Source: Wenzhouxiangella sp.
GTDB lineage: Bacteria; Pseudomonadota; Gammaproteobacteria; Xanthomonadales; Wenzhouxiangellaceae
Assembly (NCBI GenBank): GCA_007119095.1
Contig: SKQI01000254.1
Location: 1-9,110 of the forward strand
Direction of reading: 5' to 3'
Length of the DNA: 9,110 nucleotides
Shown here: in pieces, positions 1-6,496 of the stretch
How positions within the stretch are numbered: the stretch's first letter is position 1
How the letters are laid out: every line of letters begins with the position of its first letter
The notes under the pieces: generated by a model
The model's input: the letters and a program-made list of their open reading frames with translations, nothing else
Database searches by the model: none
What the model was told of the DNA's origin: nothing
Translations under genes and position numbers: made by a program

Positions 1-230
1 CGGACCGGGCTGTCGACCGGCCACTGTCGGGGCAACTGTCGGGATAGCTCGATTCGAGGCGGGTTTTTGAATACTTCATACAGGTCCAGCGCGATGACCA
101 GCGCCAGCCCGGCACCCGCCCAAAGCCACAGGCTGCTGATGACCGCCGGTGCCCCGGCCAGGTGCAGGATGAGACCGGCCAGCAGCCAGGCGGCAAACCA
201 TTTCAGCAGGCGTGGTGCGGGCCTGATCAC
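1..230 (-). CDS. DUF58-type protein, N-terminal part only (cut by left edge)
   Basis: The reading frame is open from a GTG at 230 to the window edge and gives 76 residues. The GTG overlaps the MoxR stop codon (GTGA), so translation is probably coupled. No strong Shine-Dalgarno site is visible. Two hydrophobic stretches (about residues 11-28 and 31-50) are followed by NPPRIELSRQLPRQWPVD. This layout, two membrane segments and then a beta-rich segment with an R-x-LP motif, matches the start of DUF58 proteins, which are standard partners encoded directly after MoxR ATPases. DUF58 proteins carry a von Willebrand factor A-like domain further on, thought to work with the MoxR ATPase; that part is outside the window. 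The call therefore rests on the N-terminal pattern plus gene order. I expect a membrane-anchored protein with its main domain outside this window. Confidence 0.8.
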   Translation of the reverse strand, partial: MIRPAPRLLKWFAAWLLAGLILHLAGAPAVISSLWLWAGAGLALVIALDLYEVFKNPPRIELSRQLPRQWPVDSPV

Positions 231-1216
231 TGACGCGGTGCCTGCTGGGCTTCAATGACCCGTGACAGCAAATCGTCGGCACGCTGGCCTTCCATCTGCA
301 TTTCCGCGCTCAGCAAAATACGGTGGCGCAGGCAGGCGGTGGCGAAGCGTTTGACATCGTCTGGAATGACAAAGTCGCGCTGGTCCATCAAGGCGCTGGC
401 CTGGGCGGCCCGCAGGATGGCAATGCTGGCGCGCGGGCCGGCACCGATGCTGATGCCCGGCCATTCCCGCGTGGCCCGGACTATGGCCACGGCATAGTTG
501 GCCAGGGCCTCGTCGATGCGCACCTGTCGGGCAAGCGCGCGCAGGGCCAGGGCCTGGTCCGGATCGAGCATGGGTTTAAGGGTCTGGGCCAGGCTGACCA
601 GGTCATCGCGCATCCCGGCCAGGTTCAGGGCGATTCGGCTTTCCTCTTCGGCTTCCGGGTAATCGATCAGGACTTTCATCAGAAAGCGGTCAAGCTGGGC
701 TTCCGGCAGCAGGTAGGTGCCCTCGTGTTCGATCGGGTTCTGGGTGGCCAGGACCAGGAACGGATCCGGCACGGCCAGGGATTTGCCCTCGATGGTCACG
801 CGGCGCTCCTGCATCACTTCCAGCAGGGCGGCCTGGGTCTTGGCCGGCGCGCGGTTGATTTCATCGGCCAGCAATACGTTGCAGAACACCGGTCCGCGGC
901 GCAGGCGGAAGCGCTCGGATTTCATGTCGTACATGGCATGGCCGGTGATGTCGGCCGGCATCAGGTCCGGAGTGAACTGGATGCGGGAAAACTGTCCGCC
1001 CAGCACCGTGGCCAGGCATTGGGCGAGCAGGGTCTTGGCCAGCCCGGGCACGCCTTCGATCATCAAGTGGCCGCCGGCCAGCACGACGGCCAGGGTCTGT
1101 TCGATCACCGGAGCCTGGCCAATGACTACCTGGTTCAACGCATCGCGCAGCGCGGCAAGCTGGCTGGCTGCCTGCTCGATATCCGCCTGGCTTTGAGAAT
1201 GGGGTGAATCTGTCAT
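227..1216 (-). CDS. MoxR family AAA+ ATPase
   Basis: A 329-residue cytosolic AAA+ ATPase. Visible motifs: Walker A GVPGLAKT (55-62), Walker B VLLADE (114-119), sensor 1 region ATQNP with N160, and PEAQLDRF (171-178) holding the likely arginine finger R177. The C-terminal third fits the AAA lid domain (AAA_3 plus AAA_lid_2 in Pfam terms). MoxR proteins are chaperone-like ATPases that usually act with vWA-domain partners, here probably the DUF58 protein whose start overlaps this stop. The frame extends 43 codons further upstream to an ATG at 1345, but that would lie inside the DUF4350 gene. The ATG at 1216 is preferred because AAAGGA, overlapping the upstream TAA stop, gives a good ribosome binding site 11 bases after that gene ends. 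The length is normal for the family. The substrate is unknown. Confidence 0.96.
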   Translation of the reverse strand: MTDSPHSQSQADIEQAASQLAALRDALNQVVIGQAPVIEQTLAVVLAGGHLMIEGVPGLAKTLLAQCLATVLGGQFSRIQFTPDLMPADITGHAMYDMKSERFRLRRGPVFCNVLLADEINRAPAKTQAALLEVMQERRVTIEGKSLAVPDPFLVLATQNPIEHEGTYLLPEAQLDRFLMKVLIDYPEAEEESRIALNLAGMRDDLVSLAQTLKPMLDPDQALALRALARQVRIDEALANYAVAIVRATREWPGISIGAGPRASIAILRAAQASALMDQRDFVIPDDVKRFATACLRHRILLSAEMQMEGQRADDLLSRVIEAQQAPRQ

Positions 1217-1227
1217 GGGTTGATCCT

Positions 1228-2403
1228 TTACAGGGCGTGCATGAGTCGTTGATGAATACGGATGAATTCCGCCAGCTGACGGTGGTGTTCCAGCGTCTTC
1301 AAATCCATGAACCAGGTGACAGTATCGGCCGCCAGGTCCGGGCATAGTCGGAGCAGGTGCTTCAGTCGCGCATCGCGATCAAGTTGAATCCAGTCGGGAT
1401 AGCGCCGCAGCAATCGATCACGCTGGGCCTCACGCAGGGCCATCAGCAGATGGCGGCCGCGGTTGTGGCGCCAGTCAAAGTGGGCGCTGGCCAGCAGCTG
1501 CTCCCGGAACTGCCGGGCATGGCCGGCATCTTCTTCGATGGTCGGCCCCAAACGGACCAGTTTTGACCAGATCCAGACGGCCAGTAGCAGCGCTGCCAGG
1601 CTCCAAAGCAGGGGCGCCTGGCGCCACAGCCAACCTATCAATCCGCCGCCACCGGCGCGTTGCTGCAAGTAAACCCGACCACTGTCGCGTTCAACCAGCG
1701 CCAGCAGAATAGCGGCGTGGTCGGCATCCAGTAGCTCCCAGTTGCTCAGCCAGTCACGCCCGGACATCAGGGTGACCTGACCATTGCCATGGCGGTAGCG
1801 CGCAAAAATGACCCGGTCGCTATCGTTGAAAAAACGCTGCACTTCGGCTGGCCAGTGGTCCGCTTCCAGCGTGGCGAAGCCGCGCAGCTCGAGCTCGAAG
1901 TCTTCGCTGACCCAGCGCTGGTAGCGGTCTCTACGGGCCACATCCTCCTCATCTGCATTGTCAGCCAGGTCGCCGTCTTCGGCAGGGCCAAGCAGACAAA
2001 AGGGACAGCGGTAGATGCGATAGGGGTTGAGAGCAGCGCGCTCGCTCAAGCCGGTCGACAGCGGCGCTGCGACGAGAACATGACCACCTCGATCAAGCCA
2101 GTCTTCAAGTTGAAAAGCCTCGATTTCGCTTTGTCGGCCAAGGTCTTCGTGGACGATCAGCAGGCTGCCGGCTGCTGGCAGCAGGTCCAGGTCCTGCAGG
2201 TGGGTGAGGCTTTCGGTGTCGAACCCGTTGGCAGCTAGCCAGCGGCCGGCCATGTGAAATCGTTCAGTCGTCAAGGCTGGATTGTTGGGCCAGGGAACTG
2301 ACTCGTCGACATATTCGCCGGACAGCAACCACCAAAGACCGGCACCGACCACAATCAGAACGGCTGCGCCGATCCAGATGCGTTTTCGATTGGCCGGGCT
2401 CAT
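1228..2403 (-). CDS. DUF4350 domain-containing membrane protein
   Basis: A 391-residue protein. An N-terminal membrane segment (about 9-27) is followed by a soluble region of about 225 residues, then a second membrane segment (about 257-280) and a basic C-terminal cytosolic region. By the positive-inside rule the middle part should be periplasmic. It contains the DUF4350 pattern: the NNPALTTERF entry, then LLIVHEDL, DWLDRGGHVLVAAP and the GNGQVTLMSGRDWLSN stretch. DUF4350 is found next to MoxR and DUF58 genes in many phyla; no enzymatic activity is established. The start at 2403 overlaps the previous stop (ATGA), and the stop TAA forms part of the MoxR ribosome binding site. An unusual detail is a CPFC motif at residues 133-136 in the periplasmic part, which resembles a thiol-redox or metal-binding motif. 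I have not seen this reported for the family. Confidence 0.88.
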   Translation of the reverse strand: MSPANRKRIWIGAAVLIVVGAGLWWLLSGEYVDESVPWPNNPALTTERFHMAGRWLAANGFDTESLTHLQDLDLLPAAGSLLIVHEDLGRQSEIEAFQLEDWLDRGGHVLVAAPLSTGLSERAALNPYRIYRCPFCLLGPAEDGDLADNADEEDVARRDRYQRWVSEDFELELRGFATLEADHWPAEVQRFFNDSDRVIFARYRHGNGQVTLMSGRDWLSNWELLDADHAAILLALVERDSGRVYLQQRAGGGGLIGWLWRQAPLLWSLAALLLAVWIWSKLVRLGPTIEEDAGHARQFREQLLASAHFDWRHNRGRHLLMALREAQRDRLLRRYPDWIQLDRDARLKHLLRLCPDLAADTVTWFMDLKTLEHHRQLAEFIRIHQRLMHAL

Positions 2404-3146
2404 CGCGCCGGTCGCCCGCAGTGTTGCGCCCAGCTCTGAATCAGGGTCGCAAACTGGGTATCGCTAAGACCCTGACTGGCCCAGGCAATCTGCTGCCACG
2501 CGCCGACCAGTTGTCGCATCCAGGCCTCGGTTTCCGGCGAGGCGTTTTTCTGCTGGATGGCCTGCAATACCTCGGCCTCGGTGGCGGCACGGGCGTCTTG
2601 CTCAGGTAGCAGGGCTTTGACGGCACCGCGATAGAGCAGGCTGACCGCCAGCCGCGGGTGGCCATCATTCCAGGTCGCCAGCGCAGCAGCCGGGATATCG
2701 TCAGGCAGCAATAGCGGTCCGGGTCTGGTCTTGCGCTCGAGCCTGGGCTGGCGGGATTTTGTCGACGTGCGGGCCAGCACTGGCCTGGCCCGTCGCCAGT
2801 TCAGCAACAGCCAGATACAGCCGGCCAGAAGCAACAGCACGGCGATTCCTCGTACCAGCCAAGCCAGGGCAGAGAGGCCGGGCAACGACAAGTCCCAGTC
2901 GAAATCACGCTCAGGCGTGACCCGTACCCGGATAGTCTGGCAGTACTGGGCGTCGGGTTCGGCGAAGAGCCGGCCCAGACGTTGCCGATGCGGGTCGTCA
3001 GCCTGCTGCAGCGATTCGATATAGGTATCCCGCGTCTCGCAGTCCAGCGCCTTGCTCTCGGGTTCCTGAGCATGAATCTGGGCGCTCAGCAGACCAAGCA
3101 GAATGGCTGCCAACCAACGGTCGCGTTGGTAGCGTGAGCCGTTCAT
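2400..3146 (-). CDS. Short DUF4129 domain-containing protein
   Basis: A 248-residue protein. It starts with a likely signal peptide (basic residues, hydrophobic core at about 11-22, cleavage after AHA at 24-26). A periplasmic stretch of about 70 residues follows, then one membrane segment (about 91-116) and a cytosolic C-terminal domain. That domain has DGHPRLAVSLLYRGAVKALL (161-180) and a following T-E-x-E-V-L motif, which is the DUF4129 signature. DUF4129 regions occur next to or fused with transglutaminase-like and MoxR-cluster proteins; their role is not established. The periplasmic stretch has two cysteines (C36, C69) that could form a disulfide. The start at 3146 overlaps the preceding stop (ATGA), and AGG motifs lie just upstream. 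Full-length proteobacterial members, as I recall them, carry a polytopic N-terminal half that is here a separate upstream gene. Confidence 0.82.
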   Translation of the reverse strand: MNGSRYQRDRWLAAILLGLLSAQIHAQEPESKALDCETRDTYIESLQQADDPHRQRLGRLFAEPDAQYCQTIRVRVTPERDFDWDLSLPGLSALAWLVRGIAVLLLLAGCIWLLLNWRRARPVLARTSTKSRQPRLERKTRPGPLLLPDDIPAAALATWNDGHPRLAVSLLYRGAVKALLPEQDARAATEAEVLQAIQQKNASPETEAWMRQLVGAWQQIAWASQGLSDTQFATLIQSWAQHCGRPAR

Positions 3147-3910
3147 GCTGCCTGGTCCTGTTTGTGGCCGGCTGCCCGGTCAGCCAGGCGTCGCAGCGCC
3201 GGTTCCAGATCCCAGCATTCCAGCCGACAGCGTTGATTCAGGTACAGGCCGAATCCACCACCAACATAAAACGGCTCAACCAGCACGGCAGAAACCGCAT
3301 AGGCCAGAATCAGCGCGGCCCAGAGTTCATCGGCAATGCCGCCTGGACCAATCCAGCCGGGCGCATTCAAGCCTTCCCAGGTTGAGGGCGGCAGCAGCCA
3401 GCCAAACAAACCGAACAGACCAATGATGAGGGTCAGCTCAAAGACCGATGCCATCAAACTCAACAGCACACCGCCGCCACCGGCGCCGTGGTTCAAAGAA
3501 CGAGTTCTAGCGCGTCTGGCGCTGCCTGTGGGCCTTTCAAGCTGCCAGATCGGCAGGGTGAAGCTGCGCGCGGGGTGGAAGCGATAAAGGCTTACACTGG
3601 CCAAATGCATGCCGGTCCACCACTGTTGACGCTCGCGGATGAGCTGTCGCAGGCGGATCCTCTGACCAAGCAATTCGCGACTGAGTATGTGCAGCAATGG
3701 CCGGTCCACCGTCGGCTGGAACCACAGCAGGACCAGCAGGGCAAGGGCCGGCTGCCAGAGAAAAACAATACCAGCCAGCGCCAGGAGCGGCAGTTGAGCG
3801 AGTGCTGCGACCGTGACCAGACGCGGCCAGCTTGCCCGAGCCAGTTTCAGGCCCAGGTCAATGGCTTCCGCCGCGGGTCGGGGGCGCAGACCGATTCGTT
3901 CAGTGCTCAT
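3143..3910 (-). CDS. Polytopic membrane protein, like the N-terminal half of long DUF4129 proteins
   Basis: A 255-residue inner-membrane protein with hydrophobic segments at about 31-64 (probably two), 147-173 and 194-221. Motifs include RPRPAAEAIDLGLKLAR near the N-terminus, HILSRELLG (74-82), FHPARSFTLPIWQLE (111-125) and EPFYVGGGFGLYLNQR (212-227) followed by LECWDLEPALRRLA. From memory, these resemble the N-terminal membrane half of Pseudomonas and Xanthomonas proteins annotated as DUF4129. The next gene supplies the DUF4129 part and starts inside this stop codon (ATGA). The frame extends to a TTG at 3955. I chose the ATG at 3910 because it gives a normal N-terminus, although its ribosome binding site is weak. 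It overlaps the end of the SpoIIM gene by 11 bases. The function is unknown; it probably forms a complex with the products of the neighbouring genes. Confidence 0.8.
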   Translation of the reverse strand: MSTERIGLRPRPAAEAIDLGLKLARASWPRLVTVAALAQLPLLALAGIVFLWQPALALLVLLWFQPTVDRPLLHILSRELLGQRIRLRQLIRERQQWWTGMHLASVSLYRFHPARSFTLPIWQLERPTGSARRARTRSLNHGAGGGGVLLSLMASVFELTLIIGLFGLFGWLLPPSTWEGLNAPGWIGPGGIADELWAALILAYAVSAVLVEPFYVGGGFGLYLNQRCRLECWDLEPALRRLADRAAGHKQDQAA

Positions 3911-4871
3911 CGCTAGACGGCCCTGGATGGCGGCCGGCGAAAACGAAATAGGCAATAACGGCCAGCCATAGCGCGCCTCCGACGAGGTACTTGACCATGA
4001 CGGGGACCGGACTGGCCGACCAGAAGGCTTCCAGCCCGGCGGCCAGCAATAGCATCACCATGACCCCGTATAGCAGACGGACGGCCTGACTGGCGCCAAG
4101 GCGCAGAGCTGCCAGACGGGAGAGCTGGCCGGGGAACAGCAGGTTCAAGCCCATGCGCGCACCGGCGACACCGGCCAGGACAATGGCGGGTAACTCCAGC
4201 GCACCGTGACCGATGACGAAGCTCCAGAAGCTTTCGTGAAAGCCTTCGAAGCTCAAATGCGCAGCGACTGCACCGATCATGACGCCATTGAAAAGCAGGA
4301 TAAAACCGCTGCCAACACCAAATAGCAGGCCGCCCGCGAAGGTCCGCAGGGCCACACCAATATTGTTCATGATGTAGAAGGCGAACATGATGACATCGCC
4401 TTCTGCGCCCCATCCGCTGCCGGGTTCGCGGGAATACATCTGTTCATACTGCGCGACCATCTCCGGGCTCAGTACACGGTAGACAAACTCGGGTGTCGTG
4501 CCGATATACCAGAACAGCCAAATGATGGGGCCAAAGAACAGTAGCGAGCACAGCGCCACCAGGCGCCACTCGGCGCGCACCAGGGCGGGAAAGCCGTGGC
4601 TGAAAAACGCGGCGATCTGGCCGCCTACCGTGGTCCTGGGGCGATAGAGCAGGGCATGGCCAGCATGAATCCAGCTTTGTAGTTGCTGGATCAGGGCCAG
4701 ACTGTAGCCGCGGGAAATGGCTACGGCAAGATCGTTGCAGAGGCGCCGGTACTGTTCGGGGAAATCGGCCGGCGGTGCTACGCGGCGGCGCCGCGATTGC
4801 AATTGTTTGAGCTGCGTGGCGTAGCGTTCCCAGCGGGACTCACGTTCAGCTACGAAGCGCGCCTGCTTCAC
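3900..4871 (-). CDS. SpoIIM-type (stage II sporulation protein M family) membrane protein
   Basis: A 323-residue protein. A basic cytosolic N-terminal region of about 100 residues, partly helical and rich in charged residues, precedes five or six membrane segments (about 103-124, 174-206, 214-236, 264-283, 292-312). SpoIIM family signatures are visible: MNNIGVALRTFAGG (168-181), GSGFILLFNGVMIG (187-200) and GHGALELPAIVLAG (221-234). In spore formers SpoIIM works in the SpoIIDMP peptidoglycan-remodelling complex. Homologues in non-sporulating bacteria sit beside RDD and MoxR genes and have no defined role, so the name implies nothing about sporulation here. The start is a GTG at 4871 that overlaps the RDD stop (GTGA), with AGGGA about 9 bases upstream as a usable ribosome binding site. 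Residues H222, E226 and P228 in a membrane segment are candidates for conserved function. Confidence 0.92.
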   Translation of the reverse strand: MKQARFVAERESRWERYATQLKQLQSRRRRVAPPADFPEQYRRLCNDLAVAISRGYSLALIQQLQSWIHAGHALLYRPRTTVGGQIAAFFSHGFPALVRAEWRLVALCSLLFFGPIIWLFWYIGTTPEFVYRVLSPEMVAQYEQMYSREPGSGWGAEGDVIMFAFYIMNNIGVALRTFAGGLLFGVGSGFILLFNGVMIGAVAAHLSFEGFHESFWSFVIGHGALELPAIVLAGVAGARMGLNLLFPGQLSRLAALRLGASQAVRLLYGVMVMLLLAAGLEAFWSASPVPVMVKYLVGGALWLAVIAYFVFAGRHPGPSSDEH

Positions 4872-5581
4872 TGCCGGGTTCCCTGGATCCAGCGAGCCCA
4901 GGCCGTAATCCGTTCGGCGCTGTCGGCGCCGCTATGGCCGGTCAATGGCGTCAGCAGGTTGGCCAGTTCGCCGACCCGATCCGGGTTGAGCTTCGCGCTG
5001 CGTTCGGCGAAGGAGAGCAACGTTTGCTGCTCGTTGGGGCTGAACGCCATCGGTGGTGCCTCGATTGGTCCTTCAGGCAGCTCGGAATGGCCCGTTTTGG
5101 TGGGCACGGAATAAACCACCAGAGTCCCGGCAGCCAGATCGCCCAGACGCTGGAAGCGCTGGCTGCACATCACGCTGACCAGACCGGCTGCGTAGGCAAC
5201 GGGCAGAAAATCCACCTGGCGCAGCAGATTGCGAACGATCGAAGGCCCCCAGCCAACCGGCGTGCCTTGCTCATGAATGACTCGCAGGCCGAAGGCTTTC
5301 TTGCCAGGGGTTGCTCCGGCAGACAAGACTTCAAACAATACCGGGTACCACCAGTTGACCACGAACCAGGCCAGAATCAGCAAGGCGATCCCGGTCGTTC
5401 CCAGGAAACTCAGCACCGTGCCCAGCGCAATCATGATGCCTATGCGAATGATCAGGTCAATCAGCCAGGCCAGGGCGCGTGGGATGGGACCTGCCGGATG
5501 CAGCGCCAGTTCAATGCCATCCGGCGTCTCAACCGGAAAGCGAGTGTCTATGGTTGCGGTGGCGGCGAGCGAGACGGACAT
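4868..5581 (-). CDS. RDD domain-containing membrane protein
   Basis: A 237-residue protein. The RDD domain spans about residues 30-160: PRALAWLIDLII (34-45) holds the conserved R35 and D42, NWWYPVLFEV (76-85) and ATPGKKAFGLRV (90-101) follow, and RLGDLAAGTLVVY (145-157) holds the second aspartate, D148. Membrane segments lie at about 37-60, 63-85 and 123-139. The C-terminal 75 residues are polar and presumably cytosolic, longer than in a minimal RDD protein. RDD proteins are widespread; at least one has been reported to act in cation/proton exchange, but most are uncharacterised. In MoxR clusters RDD and SpoIIM genes are regular neighbours. The ATG at 5581 lies 5 bases after the preceding stop, with only a weak ribosome binding site (GAGCGG), so coupling is likely. 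Confidence 0.92.
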   Translation of the reverse strand: MSVSLAATATIDTRFPVETPDGIELALHPAGPIPRALAWLIDLIIRIGIMIALGTVLSFLGTTGIALLILAWFVVNWWYPVLFEVLSAGATPGKKAFGLRVIHEQGTPVGWGPSIVRNLLRQVDFLPVAYAAGLVSVMCSQRFQRLGDLAAGTLVVYSVPTKTGHSELPEGPIEAPPMAFSPNEQQTLLSFAERSAKLNPDRVGELANLLTPLTGHSGADSAERITAWARWIQGTRQ

Positions 5582-5586
5582 GCCGC

Positions 5587-6378
5587 TCAGTCCGGATCTT
5601 CGCCCAGAAAGATGTCGCGGTAAGCGGTGTAAACGGCAATCATCAGGATGGGATAAACCACCAGCCAGCCCAGCAACAGTGGAATGGCCCCAGCAATCAG
5701 CATGATCAGGCCAACCAACCCGTAGACGAGGAAGGCCGGAATGTTGCGCAGGCAGGCAATGAAGCTGAGCTTAACCGCTGGAATCGGCTCTACGGCGTGG
5801 AAGACCACCAGCGCCGGGGCAAACCAGATCGCCATCAAGACTGGCACGAACAGGGCCATGTAGACCAGGAAGGCGACGATGAATGCAAGCCCCAGAGACG
5901 TGCCGGGATCACCGGCAAAAATCATCATTACCGATCCGCCCATGATCAGGGCGGTCAGACCAGCCACAAGCATGACGCCCAGGGTGCCGGCCAGATACAG
6001 CAGCCCCAGCAGGGCCAGCGGCTTGAAGTGCAGGCTGAAGCCGGCAAACAAATCCTCGAACAGCAATTCACCTTGGCGGTGAACGCGATCCGATGCGATC
6101 ATCCAGCCGCCGGTAAACAAGGGATAGATGGCGCTGGCAAGAAAACCGATGATGGGGATCATGCTCAGGCCAATGAATGCGCCAAACAGCACGATGAGCA
6201 TGCCGATCCAAAGTCCAAAGCGCACCTTGAATAATTGCCATCCCTGACCGATCCACTTTGAGCCGTTGCCGGCGGGGCAACGCCGCGGCTCGTCAAGCAT
6301 CAGGTTGGCTGCATCGGTCTCGCTGACCGGCTCGATCGCCGCCTCTGGCGGACGGTAAGGATTTTGATCGCTGTTCAT
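5587..6378 (-). CDS. BPSS1780-type multi-pass membrane protein
   Basis: A 263-residue protein with a soluble N-terminus of about 50 residues starting MNSDQNPYRPPEAAIE, then about six hydrophobic segments (around 55-80, 82-97, 119-150, 162-192, 213-236 and 236-253). The pattern GWMIASDRVHRQGELLFEDLF is near the first third, and APALVVFHAVEP followed by AVKLSFIACLRNIPAFLVYG and TAYRDIF is near the end. This is the layout of the family NCBI names BPSS1780 family membrane protein; its function is unknown. It is the first gene of the operon, ending 5 bases before the RDD start. The frame also has an ATG at 6408. I prefer 6378 because homologues, as I recall, begin close to the NPYxPP motif and because 6408 would leave almost no leader behind the candidate promoter. 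Neither start has an ideal ribosome binding site. Confidence 0.82.
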   Translation of the reverse strand: MNSDQNPYRPPEAAIEPVSETDAANLMLDEPRRCPAGNGSKWIGQGWQLFKVRFGLWIGMLIVLFGAFIGLSMIPIIGFLASAIYPLFTGGWMIASDRVHRQGELLFEDLFAGFSLHFKPLALLGLLYLAGTLGVMLVAGLTALIMGGSVMMIFAGDPGTSLGLAFIVAFLVYMALFVPVLMAIWFAPALVVFHAVEPIPAVKLSFIACLRNIPAFLVYGLVGLIMLIAGAIPLLLGWLVVYPILMIAVYTAYRDIFLGEDPD

Positions 6379-6421
6379 GCCCCTGAAGCCCTCTCTCTGT
6401 CGGATCATTGACTGCCTGCGA

Positions 6422-6427
6422 AGTGTA
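6422..6427 (-). promoter_or_regulatory. Candidate -10 box for the MoxR operon
   Basis: On the minus strand this reads TACACT, matching four of six positions of TATAAT. Transcription would begin near 6415 and give a leader of about 37 bases to the ATG at 6378. No good -35 box lies at the right spacing (AACCGC with 17 bases), so the call is weak. Confidence 0.22.
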
Positions 6428-6472
6428 GCGCATGCGTCACGGACGCGGTTCGCTCCGGTCCACTTGCGGTTT

Positions 6473-6481
6473 TGCTAAACT
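6473..6481 (+). promoter_or_regulatory. Candidate extended -10 for the diguanylate cyclase gene
   Basis: The sequence TGcTAAACT fits an extended -10 element (TG, one base, then a hexamer matching TATAAT at four of six). No convincing -35 is present, which is tolerated by extended -10 promoters. The start of transcription would fall near 6488, leaving only a short leader before the ATG at 6497. Confidence 0.33.
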
Positions 6482-6496
6482 TAGACGAACCGAGTC

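Larger units (their letters stand above)
6379..6496. promoter_or_regulatory. Divergent intergenic promoter region
   Basis: These 118 bases separate the start of the minus-strand operon from the plus-strand diguanylate cyclase, so they must hold promoters for both unless the upstream ATG at 6408 is used. I see no gene. Contents: a rightward extended -10 candidate (6473-6481), a leftward -10 candidate (6422-6427), the palindrome CGCATGCG (6429-6436), and a small inverted repeat GCGTC-acg-GACGC (6434-6446). GCGGTT also occurs twice in direct orientation, at 6445-6450 and 6466-6471, 21 bases apart. No recognisable regulator site is evident. Confidence 0.6.

Noticed and set aside
323..1207. Plus-strand open frame of 294 codons opposite the MoxR gene
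   Set aside because: It is antisense to a gene with clear AAA+ motifs. Its translation is rich in G, Q, H and D with no recognisable domain, as expected for a mirror frame in GC-rich DNA.
1217..1345. N-terminal extension of the MoxR protein by 43 residues
   Set aside because: The extension would overlap the coding end of the DUF4350 gene, has no MoxR-like sequence, and lacks the good AAAGGA site that the ATG at 1216 has.
3488..3916. Plus-strand open frame of 142 codons opposite the polytopic membrane protein
   Set aside because: It is antisense to a frame with clear membrane segments and coupled start and stop codons, and it shows no domain.
3900..4871. Sporulation function suggested by the SpoIIM name
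   Set aside because: No other sporulation gene is present, the neighbourhood is the MoxR cluster found in non-sporulating bacteria, and the genome looks Gram-negative.
5479..6234. Plus-strand open frame of 251 codons across the BPSS1780 and RDD genes
   Set aside because: It spans the junction of two real minus-strand genes, and its translation is a Q/H/N/D-rich mirror of hydrophobic membrane segments.
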